In this document: positions 17,753-28,134 of the stretch, piece after piece
Layout of the letters: each line of letters begins with the position of its first letter
How positions within the stretch are numbered: the first letter of the stretch is position 1
Source: an uncultured Draconibacterium sp.
Lineage (GTDB): Bacteria > Bacteroidota > Bacteroidia > Bacteroidales > Prolixibacteraceae
DNA length: 64,000 nt
Assembly: GCF_963675585.1 (NCBI RefSeq)
Contig: NZ_OY776414.1
Coordinates: 1,777,001-1,841,000 of the forward strand
Reading direction: 5' to 3'
Translations under genes and position numbers: made by a program
Notes under the pieces: model-generated
The model's input: the letters and a program-made list of their open reading frames with translations, nothing else
Database searches by the model: none
What the model was told of the DNA's origin: nothing

Positions 17753-20700
17753 TTAACTACGGGCATTCTTTTCAATGTACTCTTTTGGTGTGCAACCGTA
17801 AAAATCTTTAAAGCAACGACTGAAATACGACGGACTGGTAAATCCAACCATATAAATAACTTCACTTATCGAGCGTTTATTCTGAACGAGTAACCCCGAT
17901 GCAACTTTTAAACGTTGCGTGCGGATAAACTCATTTGCTGTTTGTCCGGTAAGTGCTTTTATTTTTCGATAGGCTTGATTGGCACTAACTTTTAGTTCCG
18001 AACTAAAAGCTTCAACATCGAAACCAGCATTATCCAGGTTGTTTTGCACCGATTGAACCGCCGCTTTCAGGAATTCTTCGTCGAGTGAAGAAAGTTCGAT
18101 CTGCTCCGGTTCAAGCAGTTGCTCGGTTCGTAAACGTTCTTGTTTCTGCTTTTGTAGTGTTAAAAGGTTGTAGATTTTAAGCGATAAAGAAACCATATTA
18201 AACGGTTTGTATATATAATCTACGGCTCCAAGTTTTAATCCTTTAATATGGTCTTCCTGCATGGTTTTGGCGGTAAGGAAAATAACCGGAATGTGTGAAT
18301 AATTTAGATCGTTTCGAAGTTTTTTACAGAGTTCAAAACCATCCATTTCCGGCATCATCACATCTGAAAGAATTAGATCGGGAGCATTTGATTCTACTTT
18401 TTCGAGTGCTTCCTTTCCATTACTTGCGCATTCTACTTTAAGGTATTTTGCCAGGCCTGTGCACAAAAACTCCTTCAGATCGGTATCATCTTCAACAACC
18501 AGTACGTGTGGTTTTTTATTATCTGATGCACTGAAAGCAACATCGTGTAAAATAGTATCGAAATTCGTTTCATCCGATTGCACTAGTGAACTTATCGAAT
18601 CTTCCGGCTTCCATTTATCTGATTTTTCAGCCATTGTTGCCAGATCGCTGTTTACCGGTAGAACGATTCGGAAACAACTGCCCTTACCAACTTCACTATC
18701 CAATTCAATTGATCCGCCGTGTTGTTCAATCATGGCCTTAGCCATAAATAAGCCAATTCCCCCGGTGCTTTGTGTCCGTACTTGCTTTATCTGGTAAAAA
18801 CGTTCAAAAATTTTCTCCTGGTATTCTTTTGCAATTCCAACACCACCGTCTTGTACTTCAATTATCACCTCCGAATTATTGGTCATGTTAGTGCGTTCAA
18901 ACACATTCATTGAAATGGCGCTGTTATCAGGCGAATATTTAAAAGCATTCGATAAGAGGTTAAAAACAATCTTTTCCATCTTATCAGGATCAAAATAGGC
19001 CATGATAGTTTCAGGAGATATTGTTAACGAAAATTCAATTTCGCGCGAATCTGCCATTGGTTTAAAAAATGTGTAGACCTCGTGCAACAGACCAGATAAG
19101 TTACAATGTTGTATGTACAAACTGTCGGGTATTCCTTTTTCAATTTTCCTGAACTCCAGTAATTGATTAACCAATCGTAAAAGTTTATAGGCACTGGTGT
19201 TTATCAGGTGTGCCAGTTTATGCGAATCCGAACTTAATTTTTTATCGTCCAGCAACTCTTTCGATGGCCCCAAAATTAGTGTTAACGGTGTGCGCAGTTC
19301 GTGTGTGATATCGGTAAAAAACAGCGATTTCTGTTCATTCATCCGCTGTAATTCTTCAGATTTCATTTTTTCAAAAGCCAGCGTGTGCTTTTCTTTTGCC
19401 CGGATAATGGACAGCCGCTGATATACATACAACAGGCCGGTAAAAAGAATGAAATAAATGGCATATGCAAGGTTGCTTTTCCACCATGGAGGTGTTACAA
19501 TCAGTAACATCGTTGATATTTCATCGTTTTGCGGATTTTCGGAATTACTTGCGCTAACTTTAAAGGTATAGTTTCCGGGAGGAATATTGGTATAAGTAAC
19601 CGAGTTGCTTCCCTCGATAATGTTCCACTGGTAATCAAAATCATCGAGCTTATAGTAATAGGTATTTTTGTCCGGATTTTTATAATCCATTGCGGAAAAT
19701 ACGAAGGTTACCATTTTGTCTTTATACGAAAGTTTTATCCCGTCGACATATGGAATAGTAGAGTTTATACCATATTTATTTTGTAGATCTGTATTTTCAA
19801 AAATACTGGTATTAAAAACTTTTATGTCAGTCATCTCAACTTTGGGGATTGGTTTGTTGGAGATATTGTTGGGATTCATCAAAATAAAACTTGCCAGATT
19901 TGCCAATATTAAATTCCCATCGTTCGATATAAGTTCTGCATTTCTTTCAAATCGTTCATTTTTATAATCCTGAGAAAAATACTCCTCATTTATTTCTTCC
20001 TTTTGGGAATCGAACTTTAGTACGCCCCTGTACAATCTTATCCATAAATTACCAGACTGATCAGCCAGTAATCCGGATATGAATTCGTTACTCAGGTATT
20101 CAGTATCAGGATATCCTTTAAACTTGATTTTTTGATTGCCGTCAGTATCGCTAACAATTATTTTTTTATTTAAACCTGAATTTGTACCTACCCATAAATT
20201 GTTGGCGTGGTCCTCCATAATTGCATTTATTGCGTTGTCGTTCAGTGAATTTGTATCGTTGGCAGAGTAATAAAACTTTTCAATTAGTTCAGTTTCCGGA
20301 TCAAAACAATTTAATCCGTTTTCTGTGCCAATCCATACTTTCCCCTTGCTATCTTCATAAACAGAGCGGATAATATTGTTGCTAAGTGTTTTATTGTTAT
20401 TTCCTGCAAAATATTTTTTAATGTTGGTAACCTTGTTACCCGATCGCTCCATTTTAACAATTCCAACCTCATTTACTCCGACCCAAATCACACCCGGATA
20501 TTTTTTTGACGAGCATACCTCAGTTATTTTATTGCCGGAAAGCGATGGTTGTGTTACCGTATTAAAAATGGCAGGCCTTTTTGTATCTAATTTTAAATCC
20601 TTTTTTATTGGATAATGAAGAATGCCGGCATCTTCGCCACCAATCCAAAGTCCTGTGGAATCGGCAAACATATCAAATATGTTATAGGCAATGTACTTTC

Positions 20701-21907
20701 GGTTGTTCATTGTATAAATTAGCTCGCCGTAGTCTTCGGTTAAAACATAAACCCCATTCCGTTTCTCGTACTGCAAAAGATTATACGTTGTACCTACCCA
20801 AAGCTGGTTTTTGTACTCTGCAAAACAATGAACGAAAACTCTGTTATCAGCTTCGTCCATTCTTAACGGAAGTACATAACGATTAAGTCCTTTATCGGCA
20901 ATGGAGGTAAGATCGATTGCACTTGCACCAACCCAAAGTAAACCGTTTCGGTCAACATGAATAGCAGCTACGTTATTGCCTGAAATACTACCTGGATTAT
21001 CAACCTGCTCGTAATACGACCAAAATTGAGCTTTATCAGGAGGAAGTTGTTGTTGCTCTTTAGTGAGAAGACTCAAACCGTTTATCCAGCTTCCGATCCA
21101 TAAATTATCGAACTGGTCGTAAAACAAGCGGTAAACAACTTTGTTTCGATCTCCCGTTTTATTCTTTTCGGTGTAAGTTATAAACTCAGTTATCTCACCA
21201 GTTTCATCAACAACAGCTTTATTCAGGCCACCTGTCCATGTGCCAATCCAAAGCGTACCGTCAGCCGATTCTACAACTTGAGTAACGGTGTTGTCCGAAA
21301 TCGAATTTTTGTCAGGATCATATTCGTACCCTATAAATGTTTCATTTTCGGGATTAAACTTTAACAGGCCATTGTAGGTTGTTACCCATAAAATATTTCT
21401 GGAATCCTCCAGAATATCGCTTATCACTTCATTTTCCCGGTACCTTGTTAGCTGATTTGTTGCAGTATTTAATTTATAGAGTCCCCCACTCCAGGTTCCA
21501 ATCCAAATATTTCCACTGTGATCTTCGTATAACGATAAAATTCGCTTTGTGATATTAATTTTTGTAATCTCTCCGCTTTTCAGGTTCATACAATTTAACC
21601 CGCTGGCCGTGCCGATCCATAAATGTCCTTTCGAATCGACCATTAACTTGGTAATCTCCCTGTTAGTAATGGAAGTGGAATCATGAAATTCAGGTTGATA
21701 AGTGACACAATCATAGCCATCGAAACGGTTTAGTCCGTTCCAGGTACCCACCCATATAAATCCATTATCATCCTGAACGATTGTATTTGCCTTATCGATG
21801 GTAAAGCCCTGCTCAGTTCCAAGGTGTGAAAAATACAGCTCATTTTGTGCCTTCGTTAAAAAGCTACCTAGAAATATAATAATGAATGTAATACAAATTC
21901 TCCGCAT
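17753..21907 (-). CDS. Hybrid two-component system sensor/regulator (HTCS)
   Basis: The start is ATG 21907 (1384 residues, signal MRRICITFIIIFLGSFLTKAQ); the in-frame Met 20 codons upstream would spoil the signal. Domains in order: two periplasmic propellers of Reg_prop repeats (NGFIWVGTWNGLNRFD, GTLWIGTWTGGL and more) to about residue 700; a Y_Y_Y domain (YYYKLDDFDYQW); one membrane segment (AIYFILFTGLLYVY); a HisKA box THELRTPLT with His869; an HATPase domain with DGGVGI and GGIGLFMAK; a receiver with phospho-acceptor Asp1182 (LSDVMMPEMDG); and an AraC-type HTH at the C-terminus. All catalytic positions are intact. HTCS proteins bind a glycan fragment in the periplasm and activate their adjacent PUL. 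It is divergent from the GH16-susC2-susD2 operon and next to GH43-GH2, its likely targets. Confidence 0.95.
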   Translation of the reverse strand: MRRICITFIIIFLGSFLTKAQNELYFSHLGTEQGFTIDKANTIVQDDNGFIWVGTWNGLNRFDGYDCVTYQPEFHDSTSITNREITKLMVDSKGHLWIGTASGLNCMNLKSGEITKINITKRILSLYEDHSGNIWIGTWSGGLYKLNTATNQLTRYRENEVISDILEDSRNILWVTTYNGLLKFNPENETFIGYEYDPDKNSISDNTVTQVVESADGTLWIGTWTGGLNKAVVDETGEITEFITYTEKNKTGDRNKVVYRLFYDQFDNLWIGSWINGLSLLTKEQQQLPPDKAQFWSYYEQVDNPGSISGNNVAAIHVDRNGLLWVGASAIDLTSIADKGLNRYVLPLRMDEADNRVFVHCFAEYKNQLWVGTTYNLLQYEKRNGVYVLTEDYGELIYTMNNRKYIAYNIFDMFADSTGLWIGGEDAGILHYPIKKDLKLDTKRPAIFNTVTQPSLSGNKITEVCSSKKYPGVIWVGVNEVGIVKMERSGNKVTNIKKYFAGNNNKTLSNNIIRSVYEDSKGKVWIGTENGLNCFDPETELIEKFYYSANDTNSLNDNAINAIMEDHANNLWVGTNSGLNKKIIVSDTDGNQKIKFKGYPDTEYLSNEFISGLLADQSGNLWIRLYRGVLKFDSQKEEINEEYFSQDYKNERFERNAELISNDGNLILANLASFILMNPNNISNKPIPKVEMTDIKVFNTSIFENTDLQNKYGINSTIPYVDGIKLSYKDKMVTFVFSAMDYKNPDKNTYYYKLDDFDYQWNIIEGSNSVTYTNIPPGNYTFKVSASNSENPQNDEISTMLLIVTPPWWKSNLAYAIYFILFTGLLYVYQRLSIIRAKEKHTLAFEKMKSEELQRMNEQKSLFFTDITHELRTPLTLILGPSKELLDDKKLSSDSHKLAHLINTSAYKLLRLVNQLLEFRKIEKGIPDSLYIQHCNLSGLLHEVYTFFKPMADSREIEFSLTISPETIMAYFDPDKMEKIVFNLLSNAFKYSPDNSAISMNVFERTNMTNNSEVIIEVQDGGVGIAKEYQEKIFERFYQIKQVRTQSTGGIGLFMAKAMIEQHGGSIELDSEVGKGSCFRIVLPVNSDLATMAEKSDKWKPEDSISSLVQSDETNFDTILHDVAFSASDNKKPHVLVVEDDTDLKEFLCTGLAKYLKVECASNGKEALEKVESNAPDLILSDVMMPEMDGFELCKKLRNDLNYSHIPVIFLTAKTMQEDHIKGLKLGAVDYIYKPFNMVSLSLKIYNLLTLQKQKQERLRTEQLLEPEQIELSSLDEEFLKAAVQSVQNNLDNAGFDVEAFSSELKVSANQAYRKIKALTGQTANEFIRTQRLKVASGLLVQNKRSISEVIYMVGFTSPSYFSRCFKDFYGCTPKEYIEKNARS

Positions 21908-22230
21908 TTCTGCTGATAGGTCGTTTAATGATAAGTAATATGAAAATAACAAATTTTTGTCGAACACAGACAGTTGTAATTAAATCGACAAATTGCGTAC
22001 CAGTATCTAATTAACTAATATTCAGAGTTTTGAGCCTTATTACTCTAATGGCAGAAATCTTACAGGTCAAAAATGTGATAGAACTTTTCAAATTTATGCA
22101 AACGATTTCAATTAAATGAAAGCTTCGGTCGAATTTGTTCAAAATCTTCACAATAACTTACCTCAACTTTGTACTACTTCATTTTCACCTGCTGCTTAAT
22201 GAAGCAAACCATAAACAAAAACTTGGACTT
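21908..22230. other. Divergent intergenic region between HTCS and GH16 genes
   Basis: This 323-base AT-rich region should carry the promoter of the HTCS gene (minus) and of the GH16-susC2-susD2 operon (plus), and the HTCS binding site. I found no full TAnnTTTG match; the closest on the plus strand is CAACTTTG near 22159. A frame open from 22135 would add 32 residues to GH16, but it places a hydrophobic non-signal segment first, so I do not count it. Confidence 0.4.
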
Positions 22231-23163
22231 ATGACTCGTATGAGAAATACGATTACTACTTTCTTAAAACTGTTATTTCTTACCAGTATTTGCTTATTAA
22301 GCGAATATAATTTGGTTGTTGCTCAATATCCGGGCAAAATATTCATTGATAAAAACAAGAAACAAAACATCGATTTTCAGCTTGTCTGGGAAGATAACTT
22401 TGACAACGAAGGCCAACCCAATCCGAGAAACTGGACGTATGAATATGGTTTTGTGCGCAATCGTGAGTTGCAATGGTACCAGCCGCAAAATGCAAATTGT
22501 GCCAATGGAATCTTAAAAATAGAGGCACGGCGCGAAAAAACGTTTAATCCGAATTTTAATCCACTTAGCGACAACTGGCGATTAAACCGGGAGAATGCAG
22601 TATACACATCGGCTTGCTTAATTACAAAAGACTTACAGGAATGGCCGCCTTACGGTTATTTTGAGATACGTGGTAAAATTGATGTCTCACAAGGTTCGTG
22701 GCCTGCAATCTGGTTATTGGGAACCGAAAATCACTGGCCTTATTGCGGCGAAATCGACATTATGGAATTTTACCGTATAAATAATGTCCCGCACGTGCTT
22801 GCCAATGCTGCATGGGCTTCGCAATATCAGTCTCAGGCCAGCTGGGACGATGCAAAAATTCCGTTGTCACATTTTATGGAATCCGATCCGCACTGGACGG
22901 AGAAATTCCACATCTGGACAATGTATTGGAACAAAGAACAGATCAGCATTTACCTCGACGATGAACTGTTGAACGAAATAGAATTGGACAAAACGGTAAA
23001 TCCTGATGGTTCGAATCCGTTCACATCAAATCAGAAATTTTATCTTCTGCTGAATCTTGCCATTGGTTCGAATGGTGGCGATCCCGACCAAACGACCTTC
23101 CCTGTAAAATTTGAAGTTGACTATGTGAGAATATACCGACAACTAAAAGCAACAGACTATTAG
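22231..23163 (+). CDS. GH16 endo-glycanase (beta-glucanase/galactanase clan)
   Basis: The start is ATG 22231 (310 residues); the alternative is ATG 22240. The signal peptide ends near LVVAQ, with no lipobox and no sorting tail. The beta-jelly-roll carries WEDNFD near the N-terminus, the cleft motif GYFEIRGKID, WPAIWLLG, and the catalytic beta-bulge GEIDIMEFY with Glu174 (nucleophile), Asp176 and Glu179 (acid/base), all present. GH16 enzymes cleave internal beta-1,3 or beta-1,4 linkages with retention. In this locus an endo-beta-1,3-galactanase (or laminarinase-like) role is plausible. It is the first gene of the plus-strand operon, 44 bases before susC2, an unusual place for the endo-enzyme, which more often follows susD. 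Family certain; linkage inferred. Confidence 0.9.
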   Translation: MTRMRNTITTFLKLLFLTSICLLSEYNLVVAQYPGKIFIDKNKKQNIDFQLVWEDNFDNEGQPNPRNWTYEYGFVRNRELQWYQPQNANCANGILKIEARREKTFNPNFNPLSDNWRLNRENAVYTSACLITKDLQEWPPYGYFEIRGKIDVSQGSWPAIWLLGTENHWPYCGEIDIMEFYRINNVPHVLANAAWASQYQSQASWDDAKIPLSHFMESDPHWTEKFHIWTMYWNKEQISIYLDDELLNEIELDKTVNPDGSNPFTSNQKFYLLLNLAIGSNGGDPDQTTFPVKFEVDYVRIYRQLKATDY

Positions 23164-23207
23164 AGTTATAAACCATTTCATTTTTATTAATTAAATCATG
23201 AATCTTT

Positions 23208-26200
23208 ATGAAAAAGAAGAGAAATTTTAATCAATGCTATTTCAGCAATGTGGTTCTAAAAACCATGGCTGTTACATTGATGCTAATCATGGTTCTTGGA
23301 ACTGCAGCATTTGCCGGTTCCGGAACAGCATTACAAGAAAAATCTATCACAGGTACAGTGGTAAGCGACGACGGTGAATCGTTACCTGGTGTTACGATTT
23401 TAGTAAAAGGAACTACTCAGGGAACCATTTCTGATGTGGATGGACATTTTTCAATCAACAATGTTCGCCCTGAAGACATCCTCGTTTTTTCTTTTATTGG
23501 TATGAAAGAAGTAGAGGTTACAGTGGGTACCCAAACAACTATTCAAGTAACAATGGAAAATGCCGTAATTGGCGTTGATGAAGTTGTTGTGGTTGGATAT
23601 GGTACTCAAAAGAAATCGGATATTACCGGTTCGGTAAGTTCTGTATCAGAAGAACGACTAGCTAAAATTCCGGTTTCAAACGTTATGCAGGCAGTGCAGG
23701 GATCGGTTTCGGGTGTTAATATCACACAGGTGTCATCCATTCCTGGCGAAGCTCCGTCAATTCTGGTTCGTGGTGGCGGATCGTTAACAGCTTCAACAAG
23801 CCCGTATGTTGTAGTTGATGGTATTCCAATTTCTAAAATGGGAGGATCAATTAACGACATCAACCCTAACGACATCAAATCAATCGAGATTCTGAAAGAT
23901 GCTTCTGCAACCGCAATTTATGGTATGAATGGTGCAAACGGTGTTATTCTTATCACTACTAAAAGCGGAAAATCATCGACACCAACAATTAAGTATTCAG
24001 GTTACGTTGGAGTAGAAGAATTTGCTCATATTCCTGAAATGGTTTCAACCGATGAATTGCTTGCACGCTATGCTGAAGGAAACCGAATTAACGGCTCACC
24101 TCTTTACGAAGCTCCGGTAAAATACCAGTACGAGGTAGAAAACTACAAAAACGGGCATACTATCGATTGGATCGACGAAGTTTCGCAAACCGGAATTCAG
24201 CAAAACCACAACGTTAGTATTTCCGGTGGAAGTGAGAATTTAAGTTATTACATTTCGGGTGATTTGTTAGACCAAAAAGGTGTTGTAAAAGGCTATAATT
24301 ACAAACGAAATTCAATACGTACCAATATTGATGCTCAGGTTACAAAATACCTGAAAGTTGGAACCAACTCATCAATCGTTTATCACAACCGCGATGGTGG
24401 CCGTGCGAACCTGCTAAATGCAGAAGCAATGAGTCCGTATGGAAGAATGTACGAAGAAGACGGTACCTACACCATTTACCCAATGTTTGGTGAAACTTTG
24501 TGGGCAAACCCAATGCTTCCAACTACTACAAGTCCTGAGCGCCGTCAGTTCAACGTTAATTTGAATGGTTTTGCCTATGTTACTTTTGGCGACATCTGGA
24601 AACCACTTACAGGATTAACTTACCGTTTGAATGCAGGTCACTCTACCATTCAAAGCCGCAACAGCAATTACACCGGCGAATCGGTAAACGATTTGCTTGG
24701 TACTGCAACAATTTCTAGAAGTGAAACACAAGCGTATACCATCGAAAATATTCTGCGTTACGATTACGATGTAAACAAACATCATATCGATCTTACCGGA
24801 GTTTATTCATCTCAGGAAAGGATGTACAATACCAACTGGGCGCAGGCAAGTGATTTTGTTAACGACGAGCTTGGATGGAACAGAATGCAGGCAGGCGCCA
24901 GCTCAAGTGTTAGCTCATATGCCGATCGTTACGCAGCGGTTTCGCAAATGGGTCGTGTAAACTATTCATACGACAGTCGTTACCTGTTTACAGTTACTGT
25001 ACGTCGCGATGGATCATCTGTATTTGCCGACGGTATGAAATACGGTACATTCCCTTCTGTAGCTCTGGGATGGAACATTCGTCATGAGAGTTTCATGGAG
25101 AGTGCAGAAAATATTACCAACCTGAAACTGAGATTATCGTACGGTAAATCAGGAAACGAGGCTGTTGGCGTTTACCGCACCTTTACAACTATGGCCGACA
25201 GACAAATTCCGTTTGGCGGATCAACAAATATTGCCATGGTTACCGATCGTTTAGGTAACGGCGATTTAAGTTGGGAAACCAAAGAGAGTCTTAACCTTGG
25301 TTTGGATTTCGGTTTCTTCGATAACCGAATTAACGGTTCGCTTGATGCGTATTCGGCTAATAACTCAGACCTGTTGCTATCGCGTAAATTGCCATCTGCT
25401 TCAGGATTCGGTTCTGTAACTGCAAACATCGGCGAAACCTCAACAAAAGGTATAGAACTTACATTGAACACCGTAAACGTTGCCACTGCAAACTTTAAAT
25501 GGAACAGTTCGATTGTATTCTCTACCAGCAAAACAGAGATTGTTGAATTGTATGGCGACGGCCTTGATGATATTGGTAGTGGCTGGTTTCTGGGCGAACC
25601 TATCGGTGTTATCCGCGATTACAAAAAAGTGGGTATCTGGCAGGAAAGCGAAATTACAAATGGCGACCATTTAGATTGGGATCCTGTAGCTAAAGCCGGT
25701 GATGTAAAATTAGAAGACATTAGTGGCCCGGATGGCGTTCCTGATGGTGTTATCACCGACGACGATCGTGTTATTCTCGGACAAACAGCTCCGAAATGGA
25801 CAGGTGGTTTAACCAACACATTCTCGTACAAAAACTTTACACTGAACGTATTTATCCAAACCGTTCAGGGAGCTATGCGTAATAACTCGCACATTGGTAT
25901 GGCTTCCGACGAAATTGAGCGAAGAAACAGTTTTGCTGAAATTGGTTACTGGACACCGGAAAACCAAAGCAACGAGTGGCGTTCATTGAATAAAAACTCT
26001 AATCCTCACGGATATGGATTCCCGGTTAAAAATAACTTCACCCGTATTAAAGATGTCACACTTAACTACGATGTACCACAGCATTTGCTCGACAAAGCCG
26101 GAATCAGCGCTTTAAGTTTGTACCTGAGCGGACGTAACCTATACACCTTTACCGACTGGATTGGTTGGGACCCTGAAGAACGCGATACGCAACGTGGCTG

Positions 26201-26267
26201 GTCAAATTGGGAAATCAATTATCCGGCAGTAAGAACAATTGTTTTTGGTATTAATCTTACTCTATAA
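23208..26267 (+). CDS. SusC-type TonB-dependent transporter (pair 2)
   Basis: This 1019-residue protein starts at ATG 23208; the signal peptide ends near AAFAG. The CarboxypepD_reg-like domain (ITGTVVSDDGESLPGV, FSFIGMKEVE) is followed by the TonB-box region DEVVVVGYGTQKKSD, the plug (APSILVRGGGSL, YVVVDGIPI, EILKDASATAIYG) and a barrel ending TIVFGINLTL. No STN domain is present, which agrees with control by the HTCS rather than by sigma/FecR. An overlapping 10-codon frame from ATG 23198 crosses the start. It is co-transcribed with GH16 upstream and susD2 12 bases downstream. It imports the oligosaccharides released at the surface. Confidence 0.96.
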   Translation: MKKKRNFNQCYFSNVVLKTMAVTLMLIMVLGTAAFAGSGTALQEKSITGTVVSDDGESLPGVTILVKGTTQGTISDVDGHFSINNVRPEDILVFSFIGMKEVEVTVGTQTTIQVTMENAVIGVDEVVVVGYGTQKKSDITGSVSSVSEERLAKIPVSNVMQAVQGSVSGVNITQVSSIPGEAPSILVRGGGSLTASTSPYVVVDGIPISKMGGSINDINPNDIKSIEILKDASATAIYGMNGANGVILITTKSGKSSTPTIKYSGYVGVEEFAHIPEMVSTDELLARYAEGNRINGSPLYEAPVKYQYEVENYKNGHTIDWIDEVSQTGIQQNHNVSISGGSENLSYYISGDLLDQKGVVKGYNYKRNSIRTNIDAQVTKYLKVGTNSSIVYHNRDGGRANLLNAEAMSPYGRMYEEDGTYTIYPMFGETLWANPMLPTTTSPERRQFNVNLNGFAYVTFGDIWKPLTGLTYRLNAGHSTIQSRNSNYTGESVNDLLGTATISRSETQAYTIENILRYDYDVNKHHIDLTGVYSSQERMYNTNWAQASDFVNDELGWNRMQAGASSSVSSYADRYAAVSQMGRVNYSYDSRYLFTVTVRRDGSSVFADGMKYGTFPSVALGWNIRHESFMESAENITNLKLRLSYGKSGNEAVGVYRTFTTMADRQIPFGGSTNIAMVTDRLGNGDLSWETKESLNLGLDFGFFDNRINGSLDAYSANNSDLLLSRKLPSASGFGSVTANIGETSTKGIELTLNTVNVATANFKWNSSIVFSTSKTEIVELYGDGLDDIGSGWFLGEPIGVIRDYKKVGIWQESEITNGDHLDWDPVAKAGDVKLEDISGPDGVPDGVITDDDRVILGQTAPKWTGGLTNTFSYKNFTLNVFIQTVQGAMRNNSHIGMASDEIERRNSFAEIGYWTPENQSNEWRSLNKNSNPHGYGFPVKNNFTRIKDVTLNYDVPQHLLDKAGISALSLYLSGRNLYTFTDWIGWDPEERDTQRGWSNWEINYPAVRTIVFGINLTL

Positions 26268-26279
26268 AAGAATACAACA

Positions 26280-27992
26280 ATGAAAAAGAATAAATTTCAC
26301 ATATTAATAGCGATGGCTTTAACGTTTTTGGCCATCTCTTGCAGCGAAGACTTTTTGGATGAGACACCGTATTCTTCGTATGCTCCTGAAACATTAACCG
26401 ACGAAGCCGGTATTGAAGCTGCTTTGAAAGGTTTGCACTATAATTTTGGTAGAATCTGGACCTGGTCTGACCAACAAGGTTGGGCTGGTGTTTGGCAGGA
26501 CGGAACCGATGTATGTTCTCCGGGCGGTGTTCAAGGCGTTGAAATTCCATTTTTTAAATACGAAGACCTGAATTCAGAGAATGCCGCAGTGAAGTACATG
26601 TGGGAAATGTGTTACCTGATTATCAACAATGCAAACAATGCACTTGTGGCTATTGGCGAAGATGGCGAACCTGCTAAAATTGCCGAAGCAAGATTCTTCC
26701 GTGGATACTGTTATAATATTCTGGCTACGCTTTATGGCGATGTTCCATTGCTTACAGAGCCAACATCTTCAGCGAGAACAGATTTGGAGCGCACACCGGT
26801 TGCTCAGGTAAATGCACAAGTTGTTGAAGATTTGAAATATGCAGCAGATAATTTACCTGATATTACAGGTACAGTAAGTGAAAGCCGTGCCAACAAGCAT
26901 ATGGCTATGCAAAGTCTGGGCGAAGTTTACTTGCGTTTAGATCAACCAGCCGAGGCAGAAACTGTTTTAACCAGCATCATCAATAGCGGACTTTTCACGA
27001 TTGTTGAGGAACGTTATGGTGTTGCAATAGATGTAAATGGCGACTATTTCAGCGACATGTTCAAATTCGGTAACCAACGTCGTTCTGAAGGAAACACCGA
27101 GGCCATTTGGACTTTCGAACTGGAATACAACAAAGGAGGAATTTCTGGTGGATTTACAAATGCTCCTCAGCAACGTCGTAACTGGGTACCTGCTTATCAC
27201 AATGTTCCGGGAATGACTTACGTTTATGATGGCGTTGATGAAAGTTTTGTGCATCCATACGGAGGTCGTGGTAATGGCCGTATTCGCCCAAGTAATTGGG
27301 TAAAATACGAGTTATACGAAGAGGGCGACATCCGTAATTCAGAAAACAACATTACACGAACAATGTACTACAACTCTGTGGGTTACAGTGCAACATGGGG
27401 TGTAGATGCAAATGGTTACAGAGTCGACAAAGATTCTCCGAATGCAGTTAAAGTAGTGGAGGTTCAAGAAGGTGATACTGCATTAATAGCAGCCAGCGAT
27501 ACGCTGGAAGTTGCATTCCCTTATACACGTAAATGGGATTCATTCGATCCAACTGACCAGTGGGGATGGACAAACATTAAAGATTTCCCAATTATGCGTT
27601 TTGGCGAAACTTACCTGCTTCGTGCCGAGGCTCGTTTTAAAAACGGTAATGCTGCAGGTGCTGCCGACGATATTAACGTTTTACGCGACCGCGCTTTCAA
27701 AGCCGCACGGGAAGAAAGCGGCAGCAGCGAACTAGGAAAAGTATCATCATCGGATATTGATCTTGACTTTATTTTGGATGAACGTGCACGCGAATTGTTT
27801 GCTGAAGAGAACCGTCGTATGACATTGATGCGTACCGGAACTTTAGTTGAGCGCGCAGCTCTTAATACTGAAAGTACCATTAAAGGAACAATCAGTGGAA
27901 TAAGTTCATATAACCTGTTACTACCTATTCCATTAAGCGAAATTCAGCGTAACAAAGATGTTCAGTGGGACCAAAACCCTGGTTACAATTAG
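26280..27992 (+). CDS. SusD/RagB-family glycan-binding lipoprotein (pair 2)
   Basis: This 570-residue protein starts at ATG 26280; the lipoprotein signal ends AISC followed by SEDFLDE. SusD hallmarks are AEARFFRGYCYNILATLYGD in the helical N-terminal half, FPIMRFGETYLLRAEA, LDERARELFAEENRRMTLMR, and the closing IPLSEIQRNKD...QNPGYN. It sits 12 bases after susC2 and would form the lid of that transporter. The operon's strongest hairpin terminator follows 77 bases after its stop, before the enzyme genes, so SusCD may be made in excess over them. Confidence 0.95.
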   Translation: MKKNKFHILIAMALTFLAISCSEDFLDETPYSSYAPETLTDEAGIEAALKGLHYNFGRIWTWSDQQGWAGVWQDGTDVCSPGGVQGVEIPFFKYEDLNSENAAVKYMWEMCYLIINNANNALVAIGEDGEPAKIAEARFFRGYCYNILATLYGDVPLLTEPTSSARTDLERTPVAQVNAQVVEDLKYAADNLPDITGTVSESRANKHMAMQSLGEVYLRLDQPAEAETVLTSIINSGLFTIVEERYGVAIDVNGDYFSDMFKFGNQRRSEGNTEAIWTFELEYNKGGISGGFTNAPQQRRNWVPAYHNVPGMTYVYDGVDESFVHPYGGRGNGRIRPSNWVKYELYEEGDIRNSENNITRTMYYNSVGYSATWGVDANGYRVDKDSPNAVKVVEVQEGDTALIAASDTLEVAFPYTRKWDSFDPTDQWGWTNIKDFPIMRFGETYLLRAEARFKNGNAAGAADDINVLRDRAFKAAREESGSSELGKVSSSDIDLDFILDERARELFAEENRRMTLMRTGTLVERAALNTESTIKGTISGISSYNLLLPIPLSEIQRNKDVQWDQNPGYN

Positions 27993-28036
27993 AATCGGTC
28001 TTTGATAGATATAAACGGTTTTTACTCGATCGTTCA

Positions 28037-28092
28037 TTTAGTTTAGTTAGATTTGTTTGAGTAAATATAGAAATGCCCTTCGGGGCATTTCT
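28037..28092 (+). terminator. Rho-independent terminator between susD2 and the enzyme genes
   Basis: A perfect 10-bp stem AGAAATGCCC / GGGCATTTCT (28069-28078 with 28083-28092) closes on a stable TTCG loop and is followed by TTTCTG. The box TTTAGTTTAGTTAGA (28037-28051) precedes it, as it does the terminators at 7.5, 7.7 and 56.4 kb. Because the next gene is co-directional and starts at 28135, this is either the operon end or a partial terminator. Confidence 0.75.
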
Positions 28093-28134
28093 TTCTGTAA
28101 ATCTTACACCGCTCATTTTAGAAATATATCAGGT

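Noticed and set aside
21908-21967. A 20-codon N-terminal extension of the HTCS protein from 21967.
   Set aside because: The extension would place charged and polar residues before an otherwise perfect signal peptide starting at 21907.
28057-28134. Extension of the BNR_4 gene to the TTG at 28057.
   Set aside because: The codons would run through the terminator stem, and the added residues have no signal or domain character.
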